Origin: Heligmosomoides polygyrus polygyrus
Lineage: Eukaryota > Nematoda > Chromadorea > Rhabditida > Heligmosomidae
Assembly (NCBI GenBank): GCA_947396885.1
Contig: OX377206.1
Location: forward strand, 45,181,631-45,245,630
Direction: 5' to 3'
DNA length: 64,000 nucleotides
The notes below the pieces were generated by a model. The model saw nothing but the letters and a program-made list of their open reading frames with translations, was not told the origin of the DNA and did not search any database. The stretch's first letter is position 1. Each line of letters opens with the position of its first letter. Of the stretch, positions 52,480 through 63,912 are shown piece by piece. A program made the position numbers and the translations under genes.

Positions 52480-55400
52480 CCTCAAAAGGTCACCCTACAG
52501 GCTGCGGCGCCCACTCGATTGATAGGCTCGATTCTGTACGCATTGTTCACGGTGCACTCCAAAGACCAGCTGGACAGCCTTAGAGCAATTCCTAATTAGG
52601 ACAGCTAGAAGTTTTCCTTAAATCTCCTCAAACGTTCACCCTACAGGCTGCGGCGCCCTTTCGATTGATAGGCTCGATTCTGTACGCGTTGCTCACTGCG
52701 CACTCCAAAGACAAGCTAGACAGCCTTAGAACAATTCGTGATTAGGACACCTAGAAATTTCCGTTAAATCTCCTCAAACGGTCACTCTACAGGCTGCGGC
52801 GCCCTTTCGATTGATAGGCTCGATTCTGTACGCATTCTTCACGGTGCACTACAAAGACAAGCTGGACAGTCTCAGAACAATTCCTGATTAGGACACCTAG
52901 AAATTTCCGTTAAATCTCCTCAAACGGTCACCCTACAGGCTGCGGCGCCCTTTCGATTGATAGGCTCGATTCTGTACGCGTTGCTCACTGCGCACTCCAA
53001 AGACAAGCTAGACAGCCTTAGAACAATTCGTGATTAGGACACCTAGAAATTTCCGTTAAATCTCCTCAAACGGTCACCCAACAGGCTGCGGCGCCCTTTC
53101 GATTGATAGGCTCGATTCTGTACGCATTCTTCACGGTGCACTCCAAAGACAAGCTGGACAGTCTCAGAACAATTCCTGATTAGGACACCTAGAAATTCCC
53201 GTTAAATCTCCTCAAAGGGTCACCCTACAGGCTGCGGCGTCCTTTCGATTGATAGGCTCGATTCTGTACGCATTCTTCACGGTGCACTCCAAAGACAAGC
53301 TGGACAGTCTCAGAACAATTCCTGTGTAGGACACCTAGAAATTTCCGTTAAATCTCCTCAAACGGTCACCCTACAGGCTGCGGCGCCCATTCGTTTGATA
53401 GGCTCGATTCTGTACGCGTTGCTCACTGCGCACTCCAAAGACAAGCTAGACAGCCTTAGAACAATTCGTGATTAGGACACCTAGAAATTTCCGTTAAATC
53501 TCCTCAAACGGTCACTCTACAGGCTGCGGCGCCCTTTCGATTGATAGGCTCGATTCTGTACGCATTCTTCACGGTGCACTACAAAGACAAGCTGGACAGT
53601 CTCAGAACAATTCCTGATTAGGACACCTAGAAATTTCCGTTAAATCTCCTCAAACGGTCACCCTACAGGCTGCGGCGCCCATTCGTTTGATAGGCTCGAT
53701 TCTGTACGCGTTGCTCACTGCGCACTCCAAAGACAAGCTAGACAGCCTTAGAACAATTCGTGATTAGGACACCTAGAAATTTCCGTTAAATCTCCTCAAA
53801 CGGTCACCCTACAGGCTGCGGCGCCCTTTCGATTGATAGGCTCGATTCTGTACGCATTCTTCACGGTGCACTCCAAAGACAAGCTGGACAGTCTCAGAAC
53901 AATTCCTGATTAGGACACCTAGAAATTTCCGTTAATTCTCCTCAAACGGTCACCCTACCGGCTGCGGTGCCCATTCGTTTGATAGGCTCGATTCTGTACG
54001 CGTTGCTCACTGCGCACTCCAAAGACAAGCTAGACAGCCTTAGAACAATTCGTGATTAGGACACCTAGAAATTTCCGTTAAATCTCCTCAAACGGTCACC
54101 CTACAGGCTGCGGCGCCCTTTCGATTGATAGGCTCGATTCTGTACGCATTCTTCACGGTGCACTCCAAAGACAAGCTGGACAGTCTCAGAACAATTCCTG
54201 ATTAGGACACCTAGAAATTTCCGTTAAATCTCCTCAAACGGTCACCCTACAGGCTGCGGCGCCCATTCGTTTGATAGGCTCGATTCTGTACGCGTTGCTC
54301 ACTGCGCACTCCAAAGACAAGCTAGACAGCCTTAGAACAATTCGTGATTAGGACACCTAGAAATTTTCCTTAAATCTCCTCAAACGGTCACCCTACAGGC
54401 TGCGGCGCCCTTTCGATTGATAGGCTCGATTCTGTACGCATTCTTCACGGTGCACTCCAAAGACAAGCTGAACAGTCTCAGAACAATTCCTGATTAGGAC
54501 AGCTAGAAATTTCCGTTAAATCTCCTCAAACGGTCACCCTACAGGCTGCGGCGCCCTTTCGATTGATAGGCTCGATTCTGTACGCATTCTTCACGGTGCA
54601 CTCCAAAGACAAGCTGGACAGCCTTAGAACAATTCGTGATTAGGACACCTAGAAATTTCCGTTAAATCTCCTCAAACGGTCACCCTACAGGCTGCGGCGC
54701 CCTTTCGATTGATAGGCTCGATTCTGTACGCATTCTTCACGGTGCACTCCAAAGACAAGCTGGACAGTCTCAGAACAATTCCTGATTAGGACACCTAGAA
54801 ATTTCCGTTAATTCTCCTCAAACGGTCACCCTACCGGCTGCGGTGCCCATTCGTTTGATAGGCTCGATTCTGTACGCGTTGCTCACTGCGCACTCCAAAG
54901 ACAAGCTAGACAGCCTTAGAACAATTCGTGATTAGGACACCTAGAAATTTCCGTTAAATCTCCTCAAACGGTCACTCTACAGGCTGCGGCGCCCTTTCGA
55001 TTGATAGGCTCGATTCTGTACGCATTCTTCACGGTGCACTACAAAGACAAGCTGGACAGTCTCAGAACAATTCCTGATTAGGACACCTAGAAATTTCCGT
55101 TAAATCTCCTCAAACGGTCACCCTACAGGCTGCGGCGCCCATTCGTTTGATAGGCTCGATTCTGTACGCGTTGCTCACTGCGCACTCCAAAGACAAGCTA
55201 GACAGCCTTAGAACAATTCGTGATTAGGACACCTAGAAATTTCCGTTAAATCTCCTCAAAAGGTCACCCTACAGGCTGCGGCGCCCACTCGATTGATAGG
55301 CTCGATTCTGTACGCATTGTTCACGGTGCACTCCAAAGACCAGCTGGACAGCCTTAGAGCAATTCCTAATTAGGACAGCTAGAAGTTTTCCTTAAATCTC

Positions 55401-57745
55401 CTCAAACGTTCACCCTACAGGCTGCGGCGCCCTTTCGATTGATAGGCTCGATTCTGTACGCGTTGCTCACTGCGCACTCCAAAGACAAGCTAGACAGCCT
55501 TAGAACAATTCGTGATTAGGACACCTAGAAATTTCCGTTAAATCTCCTCAAACGGTCACTCTACAGGCTGCGGCGCCCTTTCGATTGATAGGCTCGATTC
55601 TGTACGCATTCTTCACGGTGCACTACAAAGACAAGCTGGACAGTCTCAGAACAATTCCTGATTAGGACACCTAGAAATTTCCGTTAAATCTCCTCAAACG
55701 GTCACCCTACAGGCTGCGGCGCCCTTTCGATTGATAGGCTCGATTCTGTACGCGTTGCTCACTGCGCACTCCAAAGACAAGCTAGACAGCCTTAGAACAA
55801 TTCGTGATTAGGACACCTAGAAATTTCCGTTAAATCTCCTCAAACGGTCACCCAACAGGCTGCGGCGCCCTTTCGATTGATAGGCTCGATTCTGTACGCA
55901 TTCTTCACGGTGCACTCCAAAGACAAGCTGGACAGTCTCAGAACAATTCCTGATTAGGACACCTAGAAATTCCCGTTAAATCTCCTCAAAGGGTCACCCT
56001 ACAGGCTGCGGCGTCCTTTCGATTGATAGGCTCGATTCTGTACGCATTCTTCACGGTGCACTCCAAAGACAAGCTGGACAGTCTCAGAACAATTCCTGTG
56101 TAGGACACCTAGAAATTTCCGTTAAATCTCCTCAAACGGTCACCCTACAGGCTGCGGCGCCCATTCGTTTGATAGGCTCGATTCTGTACGCGTTGCTCAC
56201 TGCGCACTCCAAAGACAAGCTAGACAGCCTTAGAACAATTCGTGATTAGGACACCTAGAAATTTCCGTTAAATCTCCTCAAACGGTCACTCTACAGGCTG
56301 CGGCGCCCTTTCGATTGATAGGCTCGATTCTGTACGCATTCTTCACGGTGCACTACAAAGACAAGCTGGACAGTCTCAGAACAATTCCTGATTAGGACAC
56401 CTAGAAATTTCCGTTAAATCTCCTCAAACGGTCACCCTACAGGCTGCGGCGCCCATTCGTTTGATAGGCTCGATTCTGTACGCGTTGCTCACTGCGCACT
56501 CCAAAGACAAGCTAGACAGCCTTAGAACAATTCGTGATTAGGACACCTAGAAATTTCCGTTAAATCTCCTCAAACGGTCACCCTACAGGCTGCGGCGCCC
56601 TTTCGATTGATAGGCTCGATTCTGTACGCATTCTTCACGGTGCACTCCAAAGACAAGCTGGACAGTCTCAGAACAATTCCTGATTAGGACACCTAGAAAT
56701 TTCCGTTAATTCTCCTCAAACGGTCACCCTACCGGCTGCGGTGCCCATTCGTTTGATAGGCTCGATTCTGTACGCGTTGCTCACTGCGCACTCCAAAGAC
56801 AAGCTAGACAGCCTTAGAACAATTCGTGATTAGGACACCTAGAAATTTCCGTTAAATCTCCTCAAACGGTCACCCTACAGGCTGCGGCGCCCTTTCGATT
56901 GATAGGCTCGATTCTGTACGCATTCTTCACGGTGCACTCCAAAGACAAGCTGGACAGTCTCAGAACAATTCCTGATTAGGACACCTAGAAATTTCCGTTA
57001 AATCTCCTCAAACGGTCACCCTACAGGCTGCGGCGCCCATTCGTTTGATAGGCTCGATTCTGTACGCGTTGCTCACTGCGCACTCCAAAGACAAGCTAGA
57101 CAGCCTTAGAACAATTCGTGATTAGGACACCTAGAAATTTTCCTTAAATCTCCTCAAACGGTCACCCTACAGGCTGCGGCGCCCTTTCGATTGATAGGCT
57201 CGATTCTGTACGCATTCTTCACGGTGCACTCCAAAGACAAGCTGAACAGTCTCAGAACAATTCCTGATTAGGACAGCTAGAAATTTCCGTTAAATCTCCT
57301 CAAACGGTCACCCTACAGGCTGCGGCGCCCTTTCGATTGATAGGCTCGATTCTGTACGCATTCTTCACGGTGCACTCCAAAGACAAGCTGGACAGCCTTA
57401 GAACAATTCGTGATTAGGACACCTAGAAATTTCCGTTAAATCTCCTCAAACGGTCACCCTACAGGCTGCGGCGCCCTTTCGATTGATAGGCTCGATTCTG
57501 TACGCATTCTTCACGGTGCACTCCAAAGACAAGCTGGACAGTCTCAGAACAATTCCTGATTAGGACACCTAGAAATTTCCGTTAATTCTCCTCAAACGGT
57601 CACCCTACCGGCTGCGGTGCCCATTCGTTTGATAGGCTCGATTCTGTACGCGTTGCTCACTGCGCACTCCAAAGACAAGCTAGACAGCCTTAGAACAATT
57701 CGTGATTAGGACACCTAGAAATTTCCGTTAAATCTCCTCAAACGG
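52480..57745 (+). repeat. 19-monomer tandem duplication, 2774 bp
   Basis: Three rare markers each repeat at 2774 bases: GACCAGC (52564, 55338), GGCTGCGGCGTCC (near 53237, 56011) and CCGGCTGCGGTG (53958 and 54834, then 56732 and 57608). The match runs from about 52480 to 54970 against 55254 to 57745. It also includes CACCCAACAGG and CCTGTGTAGG. A partial third piece with GCGTCC and CCTGTGTAGG lies near 59661-59752. Confidence 0.9.
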
Positions 57746-60249
57746 TCACCCTACAGGCTGCGGCGCCCTTTCGATTGATAGGCTCGATTCTGTACGCATT
57801 CTTCACGGTGCACTCCAAAGACAAGCTGGACAGTCTCAGAACAATTCCTGATTAGGACACCTAGAAATTTCCGTTAAATCTCCTCAAACGGTCACCCTAC
57901 AGGCTGCGGCGCCCTTTCGATTGATAGGCTCGATTCTGTACGCATTCTTCACGGTGCACTCCAAAGACAAGCTGGACAGTCTCAGAACAATTCCTGATTA
58001 GGACACCTAGAAATTTCCGTTAATTCTCCTCAAACGGTCACCCTACCGGCTGCGGTGCCCATTCGTTTGATAGGCTCGATTCTTTACGCGTTGCTCACTG
58101 CGCACTCCAAAGACAAGCTAGACAGCCTTAGAACAATTCGTGATTAGGACACCTAGAAATTTCCGTTAAATCTCCTCAAACGGTCACCCTACAGGCTGCG
58201 GCGCCCTTTCGATTGATAGGCTCGATTCTGTACGCATTCTTCACGGTGCACTCCAAAGACAAGCTGGACAGTCTCAGAACAATTCCTGATTAGGACACCT
58301 AGAAATTTCCGTTAAATCTCCTCAAACGGTCACCCTACAGGCTGCGGCGCCCATTCGTTTGATAGGCTCGATTCTGTACGCGTTGCTCACTGCGCACTCC
58401 AAAGACAAGCTAGACAGCCTTAGAACAATTCGTGATTAGGACACCTAGAAATTTTCCTTAAATCTCCTCAAACGGTCACCCTACAGGCTGCGGCGCCCTT
58501 TCGATTGATAGGCTCGATTCTGTACGCATTCTTCACGGTGCACTCCAAAGACAAGCTGAACAGTCTCAGAACAATTCCTGATTAGGACAGCTAGAAATTT
58601 CCGTTAATTCTCCTCAAATGGTCACCCTACAGGCTGCGGCGCCCTTTCGATTGATAGGCTCGATTCTGTACGCATTCTTCACGGTACACTCCAAAGACAA
58701 GCTGGACAGCCTTAGAACAATTCGTGATTAGTACAGCTAGAAATTTTCATTAAGTCTCCTCAAACTGTCTCACTACAGGCTGCTGTGCCCATTCGTTTGA
58801 TAAGCTCGATTCTGTACGCGTTGCTCACTGCGCACTCCAAAGACAAGCTGGACAGTCTCAGAACAATTCCTGATAAGGACAGCTAGAGATTTCCGTTAAA
58901 TCCCCTTAGAAGGTCACCCTACAGGCTGCGGCGCCCACTCGATTGATAGGCTCGATTCTGTACGCATTGTTCACGGTGCACTCCAAAGACCAGCTGGACA
59001 GCCTTAGAGCAATTCCTAATTAGGACAGCTAGAAGTTTTCCTTAAATCTCCTCAAACGTTCACCCTACAGGCTGCGGCGCCCTTTCGATTGATAGGCTCG
59101 ATTCTGAACGCATTCTTCACGGTGCACTCCAAAGACAAGCTGGACAGTCTCAGAACAATTCCTAATTAGGACATCTAAAAATTTCCGTTAAATCTCCCTA
59201 AACGGTCACCCTACAGGCTGCGGCGCCCATTCGATTGATAGGCTGGATTCTGTATGCATTGCTCACTGCGCACTCCAAATACAAGCTAGACAGTCTCTGA
59301 ACAATTCCTGATAAGGACAGCTAGAAGTTCCCGTTAAATCTCCTCAAACGGTCACCCTACAGGCTGCGGCGCCCTTTCGATTGATAGGCTCGATTCTGTA
59401 CGCGTTGCTCACTGCGCACTCCAAAGACAAGCTAGACAGCCTTAGAACAATTCGTGATTAGGGCACCTAGAAATTTCCGTTAAATCTCCTCAAACGGTCA
59501 CCCTACAGGCTGCGGCGCCCTTTCGATTGATAGGCTCGATTCTGTACGCATTCTTCACGGTGCACTCCAAAGACAAGCTGGACAGTCTCAGAACAATTCC
59601 TGATTAGGACACCTAGAAATTTCCGTTAAATCTCCTCAAAGGGTCACCCTACAGGCTGCGGCGTCCTTTCGATTGATAGGCTCGATTCTGTACGCATTCT
59701 TCACGGTGCACTCCAAAGACAAGCTGGACAGTCTCAGAACAATTCCTGTGTAGGACACCTAGAAATTTCCGTTAAATCTCCTCAAACGGTCACCCTACAG
59801 GCTGCGGCGCCCATTCGTTTGATAGGCTCGATTCTGTACGCGTTGCTCACTGCGCACTCCAAAGACAAGCTAGACAGCCTTAGAACAATTCGTGATTAGG
59901 ACACCTAGAAATTTCCGTTAAATCTCCTCAAACGGTCACTCTACAGGCTGCGGCGCCCTTTCGATTGATAGGCTCGATTCTGTACGCATTCTTCACGGTG
60001 CACTACAAAGACAAGCTGGACAGTCTCAGAACAATTCCTGATTAGGACACCTAGAAATTTCCGTTAAATCTCCTCAAACGGTCACCCTACAGGCTGCGGC
60101 GCCCATTCGTTTGATAGGCTCGATTCTGTACGCGTTGCTCACTGCGCACTCCAAAGACAAGCTAGACAGCCTTAGAACAATTCGTGATTAGGACACCTAG
60201 AAATTTTCCTTAAATCTCCTCAAATGGTCACCCTACAGGCTGCGGCGCC
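57746..60249 (+). repeat. Mosaic zone between the 19-mer block and the right end
   Basis: It holds pieces of the 19-monomer unit (CCGGCTGCGGTG at 58046, GCGTCC near 59661), one F-J-K run (TAGTAC 58729, CCCCTTAG 58902, GACCAGC 58988) and a degenerate unit near 59242-59340. That unit has TGTATGCATTGC, CCAAATACAAGC and TCTCTGAACAATT. It is among the most diverged monomers seen. No other element was seen. Confidence 0.82.
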
Positions 60250-60395
60250 CAATCGATTGATAGGCTCGATTCTGTACGCGTTGCTCACTGCGCACTCCAA
60301 AGACAAGCTGGACAGTCTCAGAACAATTCCTGATAAGGACAGCTAGAAATTTTCCTTAAATCTCCTCAAATGGTCACCCTACAGGCTGCGGCGCC
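60250..60395 (+). repeat. Type L monomer (exemplar)
   Basis: It begins CAATCGATTGATA, containing the perfect 10-base palindrome CAATCGATTG. It has the GTTGCTCACTGCG box, CTGGACAGTC, GATAAGGACAGC and TCAAATGGTC. Isolated CAATCGATTG copies appear from 43898 on, but runs are found only right of 60 kb. Confidence 0.9.
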
Positions 60396-61829
60396 CAATC
60401 GATTGATAGGCTCGATTCTGTACGCGTTGCTCACTGCGCACTCCAAAGACAAGCTGGACAGTCTCAGAACAATTCCTGATAAGGACAGCTAGAAATTTTC
60501 CTTAAATCTCCTCAAACTGTCACCCTACAGGCTGCTGCGCCCTTTCGATTGATAGGCTCGATTCTGTACGCGTTGCTCACTGCGCACTCCAAAGACAAGC
60601 TAGACAGCCTTAGAACAATTCGTGATTAGGACACCTAGAAATTTTCCTTAAATCTCCTCAAAAGGTCACCCTACAGGCTGCGGCGCCCATTCGTTTGATA
60701 GGCTCGATTCTGTACGCGTTGCTCACTGCGCACTCCAAAGACAAGCTAGACAGCCTTAGAACAATTCGTGATTAGTACAGCTAGAAATTTTCCTTAAATC
60801 TCCTCAAACGGTTACCCTACAGGCTGCGGCGCCCTTTCGATTGATACGCTCGATTCTGTACGCATTCTTAACGGTGCACTCCAAAGACAAGCTGAACAGT
60901 CTCAGAACAATTCCTGATTAGGACAGCTAGAAATTTTCCTTAAATCTCCTCAAACTGTCACCCTACAGGCTGCTGCGCCCTTTCGATTGATAGGCTGGAT
61001 TCTGTACGCATTGTGCACGGTGCACTCCAAAGACAAGCTGGACAGTCTCAGAACAATTCCTGATAAGGACAGCTAGAAATTTTCCTTAAATCTCCTCAAA
61101 CTGTCACCCTACAGGCTGCGGCGCCCTTTCGATTGATACGCTCGATTCTGTACGCATTCTTAACGGTGCACTCCAAAGACAAGCTGAACAGTCTCAGAAC
61201 AATTCCTGATTAGGACAGCTAGAAATTTTCCTTAAATCTCCTCAAACTGTCACCCTACAGGCTGCGGCGCCCTTTCGATTGATAGGCTCGATACTGTACG
61301 CATTCTTCACGGTACACTCCAAAGACAAGCTGGACAGTCTCAGAGCAATTCCTAATTAGGACAGCTAGAAATTTCCGTTAAATCTCCTCAAACTGTCACC
61401 CTACAGGCTGCTGCGCCCTTTCGATTGATAGGCTGGATTCTGTACGCATTGTGCACGGTGCACTCCAAAGACAAGCTGGACAGTCTCAGAACAATTCCTG
61501 ATAAGGACAGCTAGAAATTTTCCTTAAATCTCCTCAAACTGTCACCCTACAGGCTGCGGCGCCCAATCGATTGATAGGCTCGATTCTGTACGCGTTGCTC
61601 ACTGCGCACTCCAAAGACAAGCTGGACAGTCTCAGAACAATTCCTGATAAGGACAGCTAGAAATTTTCCTTAAATCTCCTCAAATGGTCACCCTACAGGC
61701 TGCGGCGCCCAATCGATTGATAGGCTCGATTCTGTACGCGTTGCTCACTGCGCACTCCAAAGACAAGCTGGACAGTCTCAGAACAATTCCTGATAAGGAC
61801 AGCTAGAAATTTTCCTTAAATCTCCTCAA

Positions 61830-62012
61830 ATGGTCACCCTACAGGCTGCGGCGCCCAATCGATTGATAGGCTCGATTCTGTACGCGTTGCTCACTGCGCA
61901 CTCCAAAGACAAGCTGGACAGTCTCAGAACAATTCCTGATAAGGACAGCTTGAAATTTTCCTTAAATCTCCTCAAATGGTCACCCTACAGGCTGCGGCGC
62001 CCTTTCGATTGA
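61830..62012 (+). other. Chance 60-codon reading frame in satellite, not a gene
   Basis: This ATG-to-TGA frame exists because two usual stops are lost: GATTAG reads GATAAG and AGCTAG reads AGCTTG (61950-61952). It spans more than one monomer with no separate signals around it. It is ordinary array sequence in the same phase as its neighbours. Because 146 is not divisible by three, each monomer is read in a different frame, and stops normally close any frame within a few units. I do not consider it coding. Confidence 0.9.
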
Positions 62013-62413
62013 TAGGCTCGATTCTGTACGCATTCTTCACGGTGCACTCCAAAGACAAGCTGAACAGTCTCAGAACAATTCCTGATAAGGACAGCTAGAA
62101 ATTTTCCTTAAATCTCCTCAAATGGTCACCCTACAGGCTGCGGCGCCCTTTCGATTGATAGGCTCGATTCTGTACGCATTCTTCACGGTGCACTCCAAAG
62201 ACAAGCTGAACAGTCTCAGAACAATTCCTGATTAGGACACCTAGAAATTTTCCTTAAATCTCCTCAAACTCTCACCCTACAGGCTGCTGCGCCCTTTCGA
62301 TTGATAGGCTCGATTCTGTACGCGTTGCTCACTGCGCACTCCAAAGACAAGCTGGACAGTCTCAGAACAATTCCTGATAAGGACAGCTAGAAATTTTCCT
62401 TAAATCTCCTCAA

Positions 62414-62596
62414 ATGGTCACCCTACAGGCTGCGGCGCCCAATCGATTGATAGGCTCGATTCTGTACGCGTTGCTCACTGCGCACTCCAAAGACAAGCTG
62501 GACAGTCTCAGAACAATTCCTGATAAGGACAGCTTGAAATTTTCCTTAAATCTCCTCAAATGGTCACCCTACAGGCTGCGGCGCCCTTTCGATTGA
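62414..62596 (+). other. Second copy of the chance 60-codon frame
   Basis: It is identical in translation to the frame at 61830 and lies exactly 584 bases (four monomers) further on. It is a by-product of the local 4-monomer duplication, not an independent conserved gene. Confidence 0.9.
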
Positions 62597-63912
62597 TAGG
62601 CTCGATTCTGTACGCATTCTTCACGGTGCACTCCAAAGACAAGCTGAACAGTCTCAGAACAATTCCTGATAAGGACAGCTAGAAATTTTCCTTAAATCTC
62701 CTCAAATGGTCACCCTACAGGCTGCGGCGCCCTTTCGATTGATAGGCTCGATTCTGTACGCATTCTTCACGGTGCACTCCAAAGACAAGCTGAACAGTCT
62801 CAGAACAATTCCTGATTAGGACACCTAGAAATTTTCCTTAAATCTCCTCAAACTCTCACCCTACAGGCTGCTGCGCCCTTTCGATTGATAGGCTCGATTC
62901 TGTACGCGTTGCTCACTGCGCACTCCAAAGACAAGCTGGACAGTCTCAGAACAATTCCTGATAAGGACAGCTAGAAATTTCCGTTAAATCTCCTCAAACT
63001 GTCACCCTACAGGCTGCTGCGCCCTTTCGATTGATAGGCTGGATTCTGTACGCATTGTGCACGGTGCACTCCAAAGACAAGCTGGACAGTCTCAGAACAA
63101 TTCCTGATTAGGACAGCTAGAAATTTTCCTTAAATCTCCTCAAACTGTCACCCTACAGGCTGCGGCGCCCTTTCGATTGATAGGCTCGATACTGTACGCA
63201 TTCTTCACGGTACACTCCAAAGACAAGCTGGACAGTCTCAGAGCAATTCCTAATTAGGACAGCTAGAAATTTCCGTTAAATCTCCTCAAACTGTCACCCT
63301 ACAGGCTGCTGCGCCCTTTCGATTGATAGGCTGGATTCTGTACGCATTGTGCACGGTGCACTCCAAAGACAAGCTGGACAGTCTCAGAACAATTCCTGAT
63401 AAGGACAGCTAGAAATTTTCCTTAAATCTCCTCAAACTGTCACCCTACAGGCTGCGGCGCCCAATCGATTGATAGGCTCGATTCTGTACGCGTTGCTCAC
63501 TGCGCACTCCAAAGACAAGCTGGACAGTCTCAGAACAATTCCTGATAAGGACAGCTAGAAATTTTCCTTAAATCTCCTCAAATGGTCACCCTACAGGCTG
63601 CGGCGCCCAATCGATTGATAGGCTCGATTCTGTACGCGTTGCTCACTGCGCACTCCAAAGACAAGCTGGACAGTCTCAGAACAATTCCTGATAAGGACAG
63701 CTAGAAATTTTCCTTAAATCTCCTCAAATGGTCACCCTACAGGCTGCGGCGCCCAATCGATTGATAGGCTCGATTCTGTACGCGTTGCTCACTGCGCACT
63801 CCAAAGACAAGCTGAACAGTCTCAGAACAATTCCTGATAAGGACAGCTAGAAATTTTCCTTAAATCTCCTCAAATGGTCACCCTACAGGCTGCGGCGCCC
63901 TTTCGATTGATA

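Noticed and set aside
61830..62596. Two identical 60-codon reading frames as a possible small gene pair
   Set aside because: They are satellite sequence in phase with the array, created by two lost stops and copied by a 584-bp duplication. There is no independent start signal, codon pattern or homology, and the neighbouring monomers carry stops at the same places.
128..63912. tRNA-derived or Pol III gene in each monomer
   Set aside because: There is only a partial B-box-like word, with no A-box, cloverleaf or terminator. It is kept as a low-interest observation, not a feature.
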